Source: Vibrio chagasii
Lineage (GTDB): Bacteria > Pseudomonadota > Gammaproteobacteria > Enterobacterales > Vibrionaceae
Direction: 5' to 3'
Length of the DNA stretch: 64,000 nt
NCBI RefSeq assembly: GCF_002954585.1
Contig: NZ_MSCI01000002.1
Coordinates: 1,032,089-1,096,088 of the forward strand
Under the pieces are notes generated by a model. That model did not search any database and had not been told where the DNA came from. It was given only the letters and a program-made list of their open reading frames with translations. Each line of letters starts with the position of its first letter. Position 1 is the first letter of the stretch. Below, in pieces: positions 1 to 10,669 of the stretch. The position numbers and the translations under genes are program-made.

Positions 1-2983
1 CTTTTTAGATGAACTAAAAACAGCGGGCTTTACTGGCGACATTGAATCTCAATATTCTAGCCGTTTGGCGGTCGCGACTGATAACAGTGTCTATCAGCAA
101 CTGCCCCAGGCTGTCATTCTTCCCAAAACAACACACGACGTTGTGCTTCTCGGTAAAGTGGGTTCTAAATCTGCTTATGAACGCGTCACTTTTTCTCCTC
201 GTGGTGGCGGTACCGGAACCAATGGACAATCCCTAACTAAAGGGGTTGTGGTTGATTTATCACGCTACATGAATCAGGTTCTTGAGATTAATGAGAAGGA
301 AGGCTGGGTACGAGTTCAGTCGGGCATCGTTAAAGATCAATTGAACGACGCGGTTCGCCCTTACGGTTACTTTTTCTCTCCAGACCTCTCAACCAGTAAT
401 CGAGCGACACTTGGTGGCATGATTAACACTGATGCATCAGGCCAAGGGTCATTAAAGTACGGTAAAACATCTGACCATGTGTTGTCTTTGCAAGCGGTAT
501 TCGCCGATGGTTCGTGTTTAGAATCTGATTTATCACATGGCTTACCGGAAGAGGGTGAATTTGCTCATCATGCGCTTGCGGTTACCGAAGCGGTGTGTCG
601 TGAAAAACGCACTCAAATCCTCGATAAATTCCCACCATTGAACCGCTTCTTGACGGGCTACGACCTTAAGAATGCTATCAATGATGATGACAGCTTTGAC
701 CTTACTCGCGTGTTATGTGGCGCAGAAGGCTCTTTAGCATTCATTACTGAAGCAAAGCTAAATCTAACCCCAATCCCGAAAGCGCGAACTCTGGTTAACG
801 TGAAATACAACACGTTTGATTCTGCTCTGCGTAATGCACCGTTCATGGTTGAAGCGAAGGCTCTCTCTGTAGAGACGGTCGATTCAAGAGTATTGAACCT
901 AGCGAAACAAGACATTGTTTGGCATACCGTGAGCGACCTGCTGATGGACGTTCCTAACAAAGAGATGCTTGGCATCAACATGGTTGAGTTTGCGGGCCAA
1001 GATGAAGCGGAAGTTGAACAGCAAGTTCAATCGCTGACAGCCAAACTTGAAACTATGGTTGAGAGCGAAGAAGCGGGCGTGATTGGCTTCCAAGTATGCA
1101 GCGATTTGGCGAGCATTGGTCGAATCTACAACATGCGTAAAAAAGCGGTAGGCCTATTAGGTGCGGCGAAAGGTCGTGCTAAGCCAGTCGCTTTTGCTGA
1201 AGATACTTGTGTACCACCTGAAAATTTGGCTGACTTCATCGCTGAATTTAGAGTGCTACTTGATTCGAAAGAGCTGAATTACGGCATGTTCGGTCACGTT
1301 GACGCGGGTGTTCTACACGTCCGTCCGGCACTTGACCTATGTGACCCAATGCAAGAAGCCTTAATGCACGAAGTCTCTGATGAAGTGGTTAAGCTGGTGG
1401 CGAAATACGGTGGCTTAATGTGGGGGGAGCACGGTAAAGGATTCCGCTCTGAGTACGGTCCTGACTTCTTCGGTGAAGAACTGTTTACCGAGCTTCGACG
1501 TGTTAAAGCGGCATTCGACCCACATAATAAAATGAACCCAGGCAAGATCTGTACACCTTTAGAAAGTGACGCTGAGTTGGTGAAAGTGACCGACACCAAG
1601 CGTGGCTTTTATGATCGCCAGATCGACGTTCAAGTGCGCGATAGCTTTAAGCAAGCAATGGAGTGTAACGGTAACGGCTTGTGCTTTAACTACGACACGA
1701 GCTCGCCAATGTGTCCGTCAATGAAAGTCACTGCTGACCGTCGCCATTCACCAAAAGGTCGTGCTGGTTTAGTCAGAGAGTGGTTGCGTCAGCTAACTGA
1801 GCAAGGCGTGGATATACTCGATTTAGAGCAAGAAGCGCTAAAAGACGATACGCCGGTCAAAACCATGGTTGAGCGCATTCGCAACACCATGAATAAACGC
1901 CATGAGTACGACTTCTCGCACGAAGTACACGAAGCGATGAATGGTTGTCTTGCATGTAAAGCGTGTGCGAGTCAGTGTCCGATCAAAGTTGATGTACCAA
2001 GTTTCCGCTCACGATTCTTAAATATCTATTACTCACGCTATCAACGCCCAGCGAAAGATTACTTGGTGGCTAACATTGAAACCATGCTGCCACTCATGGC
2101 GAAAGCGCCAAAGGTCGTTAATGCTGCATTGGGGCAAAAGTGGGTTCAATCTGCAACCGCGAAAACGGTCGGTTATGTCGATGCGCCGCTGATGTCGGTA
2201 CCGACGCTGAAAAATCGTCTGGCGAGTAAAGAGCTACAACTCTTCGATATTCAATACCTAGAAGGGCTCTCTTCTGAAGAGAAGAAGCAGCACGTTTTGA
2301 TCGTCCAAGATCCGTTTACTAGCTTCTATGATGCAGAAGTGGTTGAAGACTTTGTCACTCTGGCTCAAAAGCTTGGCAAAACACCTGTGCTACTGCCGTT
2401 TAAACCAAATGGTAAAGCGTTACACATCAAGGGCTTCTTAAGTCGTTTTGCACGCGAGGCGAAATCCACTTCTGGTTTCTTGTCGATGGTGGCTGATATT
2501 GGTATTCCATTAGTGGGTGTGGATCCGGCTCTGGTACTTTGTTACCGCGATGAATATGTCGAGATCTTAGGGGACAAGCGTGGTGACTTCGATGTGCTTA
2601 CTGTTCATGAGTGGTTATTGCCATCGCTCGATGACTATGAAGCGCGCTCTGCGAGTGAAGAGGTGTGGTATTTGTTCTCTCACTGTACCGAGAAAACCAA
2701 GATGCCAAATGCTGAAAAAGAGTGGGGCGCTATCTTCCAACACTTTGGAGCAGCCCTTACTAGCGTACCTGTTGGCTGCTGTGGTATGGCGGGGACCTTT
2801 GGACATGAAGTCGATAAATTACAAATGTCGAAAGACATCTATGGTTTAAGTTGGAAGCCAAGGATTCAAGACTTACCAAAAGAGCGCTGTTTAGCAACAG
2901 GTTACTCTTGCCGTAGCCAAGTGAAGCGTTTTGAAGGTGAGAAGCTTGCCCACCCATTACAGGCACTCGCACAAATTCTTTAA
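1..2983 (+). CDS. ydiJ: FAD-binding and (Fe-S)-binding oxidoreductase, YdiJ family (5' end cut by window)
   Basis: The reading frame is open from base 2 (993 visible residues); the family is about 1010-1020 residues, so roughly 20 are missing upstream. An internal TTG at 65 is not the real start. Order of domains: PCMH-type FAD-binding domain (RGGGTGTNGQS near 200-235), FAD-oxidase C-terminal domain (HVDAGVLHVRP near 1300), a ferredoxin-like 4Fe-4S segment (CNGNGLCF near 1665-1690; CLACKACASQCP at about 1946-1980) and a C-terminal cysteine-rich CCG-type segment (CCGMAGTFGHE near 2775-2805). This is the layout of a flavin 2-hydroxyacid dehydrogenase fused to its iron-sulfur partner; E. coli YdiJ has been linked to D-2-hydroxyglutarate oxidation. 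Substrate here is inferred from the family only. A hairpin terminator follows directly, so the gene is probably transcribed apart from the next one. Confidence 0.9.
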   Translation, partial: FLDELKTAGFTGDIESQYSSRLAVATDNSVYQQLPQAVILPKTTHDVVLLGKVGSKSAYERVTFSPRGGGTGTNGQSLTKGVVVDLSRYMNQVLEINEKEGWVRVQSGIVKDQLNDAVRPYGYFFSPDLSTSNRATLGGMINTDASGQGSLKYGKTSDHVLSLQAVFADGSCLESDLSHGLPEEGEFAHHALAVTEAVCREKRTQILDKFPPLNRFLTGYDLKNAINDDDSFDLTRVLCGAEGSLAFITEAKLNLTPIPKARTLVNVKYNTFDSALRNAPFMVEAKALSVETVDSRVLNLAKQDIVWHTVSDLLMDVPNKEMLGINMVEFAGQDEAEVEQQVQSLTAKLETMVESEEAGVIGFQVCSDLASIGRIYNMRKKAVGLLGAAKGRAKPVAFAEDTCVPPENLADFIAEFRVLLDSKELNYGMFGHVDAGVLHVRPALDLCDPMQEALMHEVSDEVVKLVAKYGGLMWGEHGKGFRSEYGPDFFGEELFTELRRVKAAFDPHNKMNPGKICTPLESDAELVKVTDTKRGFYDRQIDVQVRDSFKQAMECNGNGLCFNYDTSSPMCPSMKVTADRRHSPKGRAGLVREWLRQLTEQGVDILDLEQEALKDDTPVKTMVERIRNTMNKRHEYDFSHEVHEAMNGCLACKACASQCPIKVDVPSFRSRFLNIYYSRYQRPAKDYLVANIETMLPLMAKAPKVVNAALGQKWVQSATAKTVGYVDAPLMSVPTLKNRLASKELQLFDIQYLEGLSSEEKKQHVLIVQDPFTSFYDAEVVEDFVTLAQKLGKTPVLLPFKPNGKALHIKGFLSRFAREAKSTSGFLSMVADIGIPLVGVDPALVLCYRDEYVEILGDKRGDFDVLTVHEWLLPSLDDYEARSASEEVWYLFSHCTEKTKMPNAEKEWGAIFQHFGAALTSVPVGCCGMAGTFGHEVDKLQMSKDIYGLSWKPRIQDLPKERCLATGYSCRSQVKRFEGEKLAHPLQALAQIL

Positions 2984-2989
2984 ACTATT

Positions 2990-3016
2990 TAGCTCAGCAA
3001 TTGCTGGGCTTTTTTC
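2990..3016 (+). terminator. Rho-independent terminator after ydiJ
   Basis: An 8-bp stem (AGCTCAGC paired with GCTGGGCT, one G-T wobble) with an AATT loop is followed by six T, eight bases after the ydiJ stop. Confidence 0.8.
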
Positions 3017-3050
3017 TAAACTAACAATGGAATTGTTAATAAGGAAAGTT

Positions 3051-3512
3051 ATGAAATTTCTTGAGTTGAAAGTCCCACCTGTTGCTCTGTTTATATTGGT
3101 TTTAGTCGTCTCTTATTTCAGTGCTCAACAGTTGAGTGCAGGCGAGATAGAAATGCCGTTTAAGCTGATTGTTCTCGGTGTTGGAATCGCATTGAGTGGC
3201 GTTATTGGATTATCTGGCATTTGGGAGTTTCGAAAACAGAAAACTACCGTTAATCCAATTAAAGTAGAAACTGCTTCTACCGTCGTTGATAGTGGGATTT
3301 TTGGATACACGCGAAACCCAATGTATTTGGGCCTTTTCATTTTACTGTTCTGCTTTGGTTATTTCTTCCAGAATATTTTCAGCGTCTTATTAAGTTTTGC
3401 TTTTGTTATCTACATGAATCAGTTCCAAATCAAACCAGAAGAGCGAGCACTGGAGCAATTGTTCGGTGCGGAATATGTTGATTACAAACAAAAGGTAAGG
3501 CGATGGATTTGA
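3051..3512 (+). CDS. Isoprenylcysteine carboxyl methyltransferase-like (ICMT/PEMT family) membrane protein
   Basis: A 153-residue protein with about four hydrophobic segments (residues about 9-25, 38-58, 92-125). The motif GYTRNPMYLG followed later by the EERALEQLFGAEY block is the signature of the ICMT/PEMT superfamily of membrane methyltransferases, where these parts bind SAM and the catalytic site. The ATG at 3051 is chosen because AAGGA lies five bases upstream; an in-frame ATG at 3027 has no such site, and an earlier in-frame opening overlaps ydiJ. Bacterial members are widespread and the acceptor is usually unknown, so no substrate is proposed. Confidence 0.8.
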   Translation: MKFLELKVPPVALFILVLVVSYFSAQQLSAGEIEMPFKLIVLGVGIALSGVIGLSGIWEFRKQKTTVNPIKVETASTVVDSGIFGYTRNPMYLGLFILLFCFGYFFQNIFSVLLSFAFVIYMNQFQIKPEERALEQLFGAEYVDYKQKVRRWI

Positions 3513-3657
3513 TTTGCTTTGTGGGGTGATGAGTTAACCAACCCCTAATATCCGTTACGTTTTCAAGGTAAGCCATATTTTGATGTGCTTACCGTTTATA
3601 TTTATTTTTTATCAAATAACCTGCCCATCATTATTAAAACAAATGAAAGGTTAGGTA

Positions 3658-5313
3658 ATGAAAGTTATCCAGACAAAATGGCTGCCATTAAGTATTTATG
3701 CGGTTGGCCTCTCTTCAATGCCAGTGTTGGCAGATATTTCTCCTCAAATTATCAACGGTAATGAAGCAGCAAAAGGTAGCTGGCCATTTATGGTCGCGCT
3801 TGTTTCAAAAAATGTGGATGCCTACGAAGGGCAGTTCTGCGGTGCAAGTTTCATTGGTGAGCGATATGTACTCACAGCAGCGCACTGTGTCGAAGCAAGC
3901 AGCAACCAAGATTTTGAGGTTGTCATTGGTGTCTCTGATCTTTCTTCGCCCGACGTAGAGCAGCACCGCTATTCTGTTGAGCAAATTTATGCTCATGAAA
4001 GTTATACTCAAGAGCCTGCGAGTAATGACATCGCCATTATTGAGCTTAGCGAAAAACCTGCGGAACCTACCGTCAGTCTTGTCGATGGTTATGTTCGTGA
4101 TAACTTGAATGCAGGTCAGATGTTAACCGTCATAGGTTGGGGTGATCAGAATCCATCAGAAGAGCAATACTCATCTACGAGCCAGTTGCATCAAGTGAAT
4201 GTTCCGTTAGTTAGTCAGAGAGATTGTAACCTTGGTCAAGGAGATGGATATTCAGATATTGGCGCTGATGCTTTTTGTGCCGGTTACAGAGAAGGCGGCC
4301 GCGATTCATGTAGCGGGGATAGCGGTGGCCCAATCATGTTATCCACCAATGGTCAATACGAGCAGCTAGGTCTTGTGAGTTGGGGAGAAGGTTGCGCTCA
4401 GCCAAAGGCATACGGTGTTTACACCAATATTAGCCACTTTGCCGAGTGGATTGGTAAGAAGACGGCTGGCTTTAGTTACCAAACTAAAGCGATGCTAGGC
4501 GCTCGACCTTTGGGTCCGATTGAACACAAGTTTGAATTTACGAACAAATCTGATCAAGAGATTAGCGTCACCAACGTATCTTTGGCTGTCGGTACAAACG
4601 ATCCTATAACCTACAATGGTAGTGCGATTATAAAGAGTAACAGTTGTGGGACGTTATCGCCGAATGAAGGCTGTGATGTGGTTGTAAGCTACAACATAGA
4701 CTCAGTGGGTAATCATGATTTTGGTATCAAGGTGTCAACCGACTCACTAGCGGGTGTAGTGATATCAAAGGCATATGCTATTGGCGCAAATAAGGTTTCT
4801 GATACGGTGAATGCACTCGTCACGATACCTAACAATGCTGTCTACAGCACAGAAGCTTGGGATGTAGAAGGGAATACGATAGCTTCACCAGATATTGGTA
4901 ATAGTCAGTCCACTGCATTCATTGTGGACGGTATCCCCGCTGGTACCGTGTCTTTGGATCTCACCGTATTTTCTGAAGAAAAGCATGACTATATGGAGAT
5001 CTACATTAACGGCTTTGAAGTCGGCGCGTTTGCGGGGCAATTATCTGGGACTGTTGAACTGCCAATGGCGAGAACTAAAGACAATAGCTTCATGATTGCC
5101 TACAGCAAAGATGAGGTTGGGTCTACAGGGCATGACAGAGTGACCATTAAGAACTTTGCTTATAGTAATGAGATTAGAGAGTTAAGTTTGGTGGAAGATC
5201 CAACCATCAAAAAGACAGGTGGTTCAATGGGTTGGTATTGGCTGGCGATGCTGTTAGGCGGTGCGATGATGCGTAAGTCACTTTCGTCATTGAAGAGGAA
5301 AGGGACTCAGTAA
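3658..5313 (+). CDS. Secreted trypsin-like serine protease with GlyGly-CTERM tail (VesB/VesC type)
   Basis: 551 residues. A signal peptide (cleavage probably after PVLA, residue about 25) is followed by a short pro-segment and the activation-type sequence IINGNEAAKGSWPF. The S1 catalytic triad is visible: His76 in LTAAHC, Asp124 in SNDIAII and Ser222 in GDSGGP. Asp216, six residues before the Ser, corresponds to chymotrypsin Asp189 and predicts cleavage after Arg or Lys. Residues about 270-510 form a beta-rich region. The C-terminus (TGGSMGWYWLAMLLGG then a basic end) is a GlyGly-CTERM signal, known in V. cholerae VesB-type proteases to be processed by rhombosortase after type II secretion. 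The terminator downstream suggests a single-gene unit. A related but atypical protease gene lies at 14094. Confidence 0.9.
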   Translation: MKVIQTKWLPLSIYAVGLSSMPVLADISPQIINGNEAAKGSWPFMVALVSKNVDAYEGQFCGASFIGERYVLTAAHCVEASSNQDFEVVIGVSDLSSPDVEQHRYSVEQIYAHESYTQEPASNDIAIIELSEKPAEPTVSLVDGYVRDNLNAGQMLTVIGWGDQNPSEEQYSSTSQLHQVNVPLVSQRDCNLGQGDGYSDIGADAFCAGYREGGRDSCSGDSGGPIMLSTNGQYEQLGLVSWGEGCAQPKAYGVYTNISHFAEWIGKKTAGFSYQTKAMLGARPLGPIEHKFEFTNKSDQEISVTNVSLAVGTNDPITYNGSAIIKSNSCGTLSPNEGCDVVVSYNIDSVGNHDFGIKVSTDSLAGVVISKAYAIGANKVSDTVNALVTIPNNAVYSTEAWDVEGNTIASPDIGNSQSTAFIVDGIPAGTVSLDLTVFSEEKHDYMEIYINGFEVGAFAGQLSGTVELPMARTKDNSFMIAYSKDEVGSTGHDRVTIKNFAYSNEIRELSLVEDPTIKKTGGSMGWYWLAMLLGGAMMRKSLSSLKRKGTQ

Positions 5314-5350
5314 ATAACTGTGCCTTAAACCAATATCTATTGTTTAGAAT

Positions 5351-5391
5351 GAAAAAAGCCCAGCTTGGGGATATCAAGCCGGGCTTTTTAA
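5351..5391. terminator. Bidirectional terminator between the protease gene and DUF3581
   Basis: A hairpin AAAAAGCCC-A-GCTTG / CAAGC-C-GGGCTTTTT with an A run on one side and a T run on the other lies between convergent genes and can serve both. Confidence 0.8.
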
Positions 5392-5407
5392 TTCTGTATT
5401 AGCTTAC

Positions 5408-6151
5408 TTAAGCTGCTGTTGCGAACTGAGCTAGAAACATCTCTTTGCGCTCGTTGAAGCGGTTTACTAGATCGTCTACAGAAGCTTGGTCGTATGGCTT
5501 AAGGCCGCTTGCTACCATGCGCTTCACGCCTTTACCGACTACTTCGCCATCTTCTTTGAAATCGAAATTCAGTGTCACGATGCCGCGCTTGCCTTCAACG
5601 TCAAACGTCGCACCAGAGAATTCAACTTCTGGGTGAGAAAGGTCTAGGCGAGAAAACTCAACTTCCATGCTCTCGTAAATCACAAGAGGGCGCTGGCAGT
5701 TGATCATCATTTGTTGCTCTTCCATAAGAGGAACCATGATGTGTGGGAAGTTCATACCGGAGAACTTAACGTAGTTTGTTACTACGTGTTCGATGAATGC
5801 TTGATCGTGGCTTTTCTCACCTTCACAAGACATGTGCAGGTACTCTTTGCCTTTCTCGTCAACCAGTGAGCTTTCTTTCTCACACTTGTTGTCAACGCTT
5901 AACGCAATACCGTTGCCAACCATACCTGAAAAATCAAAACGCATTTTTTGGCTGATGCCTTCTTTTTGCAGAAGAACCGCAAATAAAAGATCGCCAGGAA
6001 CACAGAAGCGCTTGTTGTCTTCATCGTGAATTGGGTTGAAATCGCCAGCTACTTTTTTAGCAAAGTGGCTTGCTTGTTCACGAGTGAATTGAAATTGATT
6101 GTCTTCAGTAGAAAAGTAAGGTGTCAGAAACATAGTATCGCTATTAGTCAT
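5408..6151 (-). CDS. DUF3581 family protein (hot-dog-like)
   Basis: A protein of 247 residues. The N-terminal stretch FAKKVAGDFNPIHDEDNKRF followed by VPGDLLFAVLL resembles the hydratase motif of MaoC-like hot-dog enzymes (A-x-D-x-N-P-I-H). The overall sequence matches my memory of the gammaproteobacterial DUF3581 family, which has no assigned reaction. The ATG at 6151 is used; the codon before it is a TTG that would add one residue, and an ATG at 6133 (MFLTPYFS) is an equally plausible start because no start has a strong Shine-Dalgarno site. It stands alone between the hut operon and the protease gene. An acyl-CoA or acyl-thioester role would be inference from the fold only. Confidence 0.75.
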   Translation of the reverse strand: MTNSDTMFLTPYFSTEDNQFQFTREQASHFAKKVAGDFNPIHDEDNKRFCVPGDLLFAVLLQKEGISQKMRFDFSGMVGNGIALSVDNKCEKESSLVDEKGKEYLHMSCEGEKSHDQAFIEHVVTNYVKFSGMNFPHIMVPLMEEQQMMINCQRPLVIYESMEVEFSRLDLSHPEVEFSGATFDVEGKRGIVTLNFDFKEDGEVVGKGVKRMVASGLKPYDQASVDDLVNRFNERKEMFLAQFATAA

Positions 6152-6291
6152 CAAATCTGGGGTGGATTATAGCTAACTAACTTCGATCTAATGGTCTATC
6201 CAGTTAACTTTGCTTATATATCAGTCAATTAGATAAATACGTTGGATGGTATGTGAGGATTTTACGGGGGATATGGTGACTGGCTCAATGC

Positions 6292-6318
6292 AACAAGGGC
6301 TAATCGATAGCCCTTGTT
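6292..6318. terminator. Hairpin downstream of hutH
   Basis: A perfect 11-bp stem (AACAAGGGCTA / TAGCCCTTGTT) with a 5-nt loop lies 24 bases past the hutH stop. The T tail on the hutH strand is poor, so it is a probable rather than textbook terminator of the hut operon. Confidence 0.6.
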
Positions 6319-6341
6319 TATATGATGTGTTATTTCACGAC

Positions 6342-7874
6342 TTAGAAGCTACACAAAATACCTTCAGGCATTAAGTGGTTGTGCACAGACAATTTGAGCA
6401 ATAAGTTAGCCTGTTCGATGTCCGGTGCGAAGTAGCGGTCTTTGTCGTAAAAGCTGACTTTTTCACGCAGGATCTGTTTCGCTTCTTCTACTCGAGGTGA
6501 AGATAGATTTGGTGCTCTAAAGTCCAATCCTTGCGCTGCTGCTAAATACTCAACCGCCAAGATTCCACGAGTGTTCTCTGCCATGTCGCGAAGACGACGA
6601 CCAGCAAAGGTTGCCATAGAAACATGATCTTCTTGGTTAGCAGACGTTGGCAAGCTGTCTACAGAAGCTGGATGAGCCAGTGTTTTGTTCTCGCTTGCTA
6701 ATGCTGCTGAGGTAACCTGAGCAATCATAAAGCCAGAGTTAACGCCGCCATTGTCGACTAAGAACGGTGGAAGTTTACTTAACGCGCTATCAATCAGCAG
6801 TGCCATTCGACGCTCTGACAAACTACCGATTTCGGCGATAGCTAAGGCTAGGTTATCTGCGGCCATAGCAACGGGTTCTGCGTGGAAGTTACCACCCGAA
6901 ATAATGTCACCATCGTCGGCAAAGACCAGTGGGTTGTCCGATACGGAATTCGCTTCAACCATCAGTATTTCTGCGGAGTTACGGATCTGCTGCAGACACG
7001 CGCCCATCACTTGAGGCTGACAACGTAGTGAGTAAGGGTCTTGAACCTTTTCACAACACGTGTGTGACTCACCAATCTCACTCTTCTGGTCGAGCAGATG
7101 ACGGTAAGCTAACGCAGCGTCCATTTGCCCACGGTGACCACGAACGCGGTGAATACGAGGATCAAATGGGCGGCGGCTACCCAGTGCTGCTTCAACAGAC
7201 ATCGCGCCACATACTGCCGCAGACGCGAACAAGTCTTCTGCTGCGAATAGGCCTTCTAAGGCGAATGCGGTGGATGCTTGCGTACCGTTGAGTAGCGCTA
7301 AACCTTCTTTAGGAGCGAGTGTGATTGGCTCTAGTCCCGCGATCTTCATCGCTTCTAAACCAGTAATAATTTTACCGTTGTGACGAGCTTGGCCTTCACC
7401 AAGTAGAACGGTACTCATGTGGGCGAGGGGAGCAAGGTCACCTGATGCACCTACCGAGCCTTTTTGTGGCACACAAGGGTAGACCTGCGCGTTCACTAGA
7501 TCGATAAGGGCATTGATCACTTTGAGTCGGATACCTGAGTAGCCACGAGACAAGCTGTTAATCTTGAGTACCATCATCAAGCGCACGGTTTCGTCAGACA
7601 TGAACTTACCGATGCCTGCTGCGTGAGAAAGTACGATACTTTTCTGTAGAACTTCGAGATCTTCTGGGGCGATCTTGGTGTTCGCCAGTAAGCCAAAGCC
7701 CGTGTTGATGCCATAGACAGTGCGGTCTTCAGCGATCACTTGCTCTACAACCTGCATGCTTGCTTCAATATCTGGAATAGCTGCAGGGTCTAGCGACAAA
7801 TTCACCGGGCTGCGGCTGATTTTACGCAGTTCAGATAGACCTAGATGCCCTGGTTTAAGTAATAAATTCAACAT
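6342..7874 (-). CDS. hutH: Histidine ammonia-lyase
   Basis: Deaminates L-histidine to trans-urocanate and ammonia, the first step of histidine degradation in the cytoplasm. 510 residues, the usual length. The Ala143-Ser144-Gly145 triad in [12 protein letters not shown] forms the electrophilic MIO group, and the family motif of the active site loop (VYGINTGFG) is present near residue 55. The ATG at 7874 is chosen because GGAGA lies five bases upstream; an in-frame ATG at 7889 overlaps the hutU stop codon and has no comparable site. It is the last gene of hutI-hutG-hutU-hutH, 14 bases after hutU, so it should be expressed with the rest from the HutC-controlled promoter near 11945. Confidence 0.97.
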   Translation of the reverse strand: MLNLLLKPGHLGLSELRKISRSPVNLSLDPAAIPDIEASMQVVEQVIAEDRTVYGINTGFGLLANTKIAPEDLEVLQKSIVLSHAAGIGKFMSDETVRLMMVLKINSLSRGYSGIRLKVINALIDLVNAQVYPCVPQKGSVGASGDLAPLAHMSTVLLGEGQARHNGKIITGLEAMKIAGLEPITLAPKEGLALLNGTQASTAFALEGLFAAEDLFASAAVCGAMSVEAALGSRRPFDPRIHRVRGHRGQMDAALAYRHLLDQKSEIGESHTCCEKVQDPYSLRCQPQVMGACLQQIRNSAEILMVEANSVSDNPLVFADDGDIISGGNFHAEPVAMAADNLALAIAEIGSLSERRMALLIDSALSKLPPFLVDNGGVNSGFMIAQVTSAALASENKTLAHPASVDSLPTSANQEDHVSMATFAGRRLRDMAENTRGILAVEYLAAAQGLDFRAPNLSSPRVEEAKQILREKVSFYDKDRYFAPDIEQANLLLKLSVHNHLMPEGILCSF

Positions 7875-7888
7875 GTTCTCTCCAGACA

Positions 7889-9583
7889 TTAAAGGCGACG
7901 AAGTTCTTCGTTCAGCATAGGTAAATCAAGTTTCTGTTCTTTTGCACACTGTTTAGCAATGTCGTAACCCGCATCTGCATGACGCATAACGCCTGTTGCT
8001 GGATCATTGTGAAGTACGCGAGCAATACGCTGTGATGCATCCTCACTGCCGTCACAACAAATCACCATACCTGAGTGTTGCGAGAAGCCCATGCCAACGC
8101 CGCCGCCATGGTGTAAAGAAACCCAAGTTGCGCCGCCAGCTGTGTTTAGCAGTGCATTCAATAGAGGCCAATCTGATACGGCATCTGAACCATCCATCAT
8201 GCCTTCTGTTTCACGGTTCGGACTTGCCACCGAACCTGAATCTAGGTGGTCACGACCGATAACTACTGGTGCTTTCAGCTCGCCATTTTTCACCATTTCA
8301 TTGAAGGCTTGACCTAAGCGTTCGCGATCTTTCAGGCCAACCCAACAGATACGTGCCGGTAGACCTTGGAACTGAATGCGTTCACGAGCCATATCTAGCC
8401 AGTTGTGCAGGTGAGGATTGTCTGGAATCAGCTCTTTTACTTTTTGGTCTGTTTTGTAGATATCTTCTGGGTCACCAGACAGTGCTGCCCAACGGAATGG
8501 ACCGATACCTTCACAGAACAGTGGACGAATATAAGCAGGAACGAAACCCGGGAAATCGAACGCGTTTTCTACGCCTTCTTCCAGTGCCATTTGGCGAATG
8601 TTGTTACCGTAATCTACGGTCGCAGCGCCGCGATATTGCAGGTCTAGCATGGCTTGCACTTGAATCGCCATGGACTGCTTAGCTGCTTTAACGACTTTCG
8701 CTTCATCAATGGTACGCTCTTGTGCAGCTTTCTCCATCGTCCAACCTTGAGGCAAATAGCCATTCAGAGGATCGTGGGCCGAGGTTTGGTCTGTCACGAC
8801 ATCTGGCGTGATGTTGCGTTCTACTAACTCAGGGAAAACATCCGCAGCGTTACCTAGAAGGCCAACAGAAATAGGTGTGTCAGACTCTTTAATGATAGCC
8901 ATCGCTTCATCTAAGCTGGTGGCTTTCTTATCGACATAGCCAGTACGCAGGCGGTAATCGATTCGTGATTCATCGCATTCAACTGCAATCATTGAGAAGC
9001 CAGCCATGGTCGCTGCAAGAGGTTGAGCACCACCCATGCCGCCAAGGCCACCAGTGAGTACCCATTTGCCTTTTGCTTCGCCTTGGAAGTGTTTCTTCGC
9101 GATAGCGACAAAGGTTTCGTAAGTACCTTGAACAATGCCTTGTGAACCGATGTAGATCCAGCTACCTGCGGTCATTTGGCCGTACATCATTAAGCCTTCT
9201 TTATCGAGCTCGTTGAAGTGTTCCCAGTTTGCCCAGTGTGGAACAAGGTTCGAGTTAGCGATTAATACGCGAGGTGCGTTTTTATGAGTCGGGAACACGC
9301 CTACAGGTTTACCCGATTGAACAAGCAGTGTTTGGTCGTCTTCTAAGCGCTCTAATACTTCAACAATCTTGTCGTAACATTTCCAATCGCGTGCTGCACG
9401 ACCAATACCACCATACACAACCAGTGCATGCGGGTGTTCTGCCACATCAGGATCTAGGTTGTTCATCAGCATACGTAGTGGTGCTTCTGTTAACCAAGAT
9501 TTTGCGCGCAATGTGGTGCCATGAGGTGCGCGAATTTCGCGAGTCGTGTCGAGACGAGGGTCACTGTTGTGGTGTTCCGTCAT
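7889..9583 (-). CDS. hutU: Urocanate hydratase
   Basis: Converts urocanate to 4-imidazolone-5-propionate with tightly bound NAD+ acting as electrophile, second step of histidine degradation. 564 residues, typical for the family. The glycine-rich NAD-binding segment [14 protein letters not shown] is at about residues 176-189, and the conserved active-site cysteine region ([14 protein letters not shown]) is near residue 520. The start ATG is preceded by AAGGA nine bases upstream. It lies 60 bases after hutG and is followed by hutH. Confidence 0.97.
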   Translation of the reverse strand: MTEHHNSDPRLDTTREIRAPHGTTLRAKSWLTEAPLRMLMNNLDPDVAEHPHALVVYGGIGRAARDWKCYDKIVEVLERLEDDQTLLVQSGKPVGVFPTHKNAPRVLIANSNLVPHWANWEHFNELDKEGLMMYGQMTAGSWIYIGSQGIVQGTYETFVAIAKKHFQGEAKGKWVLTGGLGGMGGAQPLAATMAGFSMIAVECDESRIDYRLRTGYVDKKATSLDEAMAIIKESDTPISVGLLGNAADVFPELVERNITPDVVTDQTSAHDPLNGYLPQGWTMEKAAQERTIDEAKVVKAAKQSMAIQVQAMLDLQYRGAATVDYGNNIRQMALEEGVENAFDFPGFVPAYIRPLFCEGIGPFRWAALSGDPEDIYKTDQKVKELIPDNPHLHNWLDMARERIQFQGLPARICWVGLKDRERLGQAFNEMVKNGELKAPVVIGRDHLDSGSVASPNRETEGMMDGSDAVSDWPLLNALLNTAGGATWVSLHHGGGVGMGFSQHSGMVICCDGSEDASQRIARVLHNDPATGVMRHADAGYDIAKQCAKEQKLDLPMLNEELRRL

Positions 9584-9643
9584 TTTGAAATTCCTTCTGT
9601 TTCACGTTATATCGTTGTAGTTGTATTTATCTATATAGCTGGC

Positions 9644-10669
9644 TTATTCACTGTCCATTGCACTGGCAATATCCCAACACAAACGAGCCGCTAATCGAGC
9701 CGTTTGGCCATCGACGTCGTATTCTGGGTTATATTCCGCAATGTCCGCGATAATGAGTTTCTCACTGTGTTTTAAAATCTGTTCTAGGAAAGGCGCGAGC
9801 GCTTCATAGCTAACGCCTCTTGCCGCTGGGGCACTGACACCCGGCGCAGTCGCCGCAGGGAAGACATCGAGATCAATTGTGAGATAGAGGTAATCACAAT
9901 CAGCGATGAACTTTTGCAACTTAACCAGTTGAGCTATTTGGTTTACTTGGGTGATATCGCGATCATGTTCGTACCACACACCAAGTTGGTCGGCTTTGTT
10001 GAACAGCGCTTTAGTATTGCTGGCAGCACTTACGCCTAGGCAAGCGTATTGAAACGGCCACTGATGTGCGTGGCAGTATTCGCTAATCTGATTAAATGGT
10101 GTGCCTGAGCTTGGCTTGACGTCAGCGATGTCGCTTTCAAATTCACGAAGATCAAAATGAGCATCAAAGTTAATGATGCCTATCTTAGGTTTGTGCTCTG
10201 GTTGAGTTCTGTGAAGATGCTCAGCTAGGCCTTGGAAAGACGCCCAAGCCACTTCGTGCCCGCCACCTAGGGTAATCACTTTGCTGGTGGATAGCGCATT
10301 GGCAATCACATCTGCGCACTGCTTTTGGCTGAGTTCTAATTGATCATCGCTACATTCGATATCGCCAAGATCAGCAATGCGTGCATCATTGTGCCAAGCC
10401 ATATTAGCTAACGCTTGGCGAATTAAATTAGGTGCTTGTTTTGCGCCAACACGTCCTTTATTTCTTGCAACACCGGCATCGCTAGCAAAGCCAACCAAGG
10501 CAACGGTGTTGTCATTAAGTCCGTCATTTAAATCAGTACTTTGCACTTGCTTGGTAATGTGATGAACGCGAGTACCGAGTTCGCCATCTTCAAGATCATT
10601 ACGTCCCGTCCATACAAAGTTGTGAGTAGTAGCTACAGTACTTGTGCTGTTGGATTTAGATTGAGTCAT
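9644..10669 (-). CDS. hutG: Formimidoylglutamase
   Basis: Hydrolyses N-formimino-L-glutamate to glutamate and formamide, last step of the pathway (the one-step branch). 341 residues of the ureohydrolase (arginase) fold with the Mn-binding motifs [16 protein letters not shown] and TIDLDVF in order. The ATG at 10669 is chosen: GAGG sits six bases upstream and it overlaps the 3' end of hutI by 14 bases, a sign of translational coupling. An upstream in-frame start (10717) would add 16 residues inside hutI and lacks support. The first 30 residues are rich in Ser, Thr and Asn and probably flexible. Confidence 0.93.
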   Translation of the reverse strand: MTQSKSNSTSTVATTHNFVWTGRNDLEDGELGTRVHHITKQVQSTDLNDGLNDNTVALVGFASDAGVARNKGRVGAKQAPNLIRQALANMAWHNDARIADLGDIECSDDQLELSQKQCADVIANALSTSKVITLGGGHEVAWASFQGLAEHLHRTQPEHKPKIGIINFDAHFDLREFESDIADVKPSSGTPFNQISEYCHAHQWPFQYACLGVSAASNTKALFNKADQLGVWYEHDRDITQVNQIAQLVKLQKFIADCDYLYLTIDLDVFPAATAPGVSAPAARGVSYEALAPFLEQILKHSEKLIIADIAEYNPEYDVDGQTARLAARLCWDIASAMDSE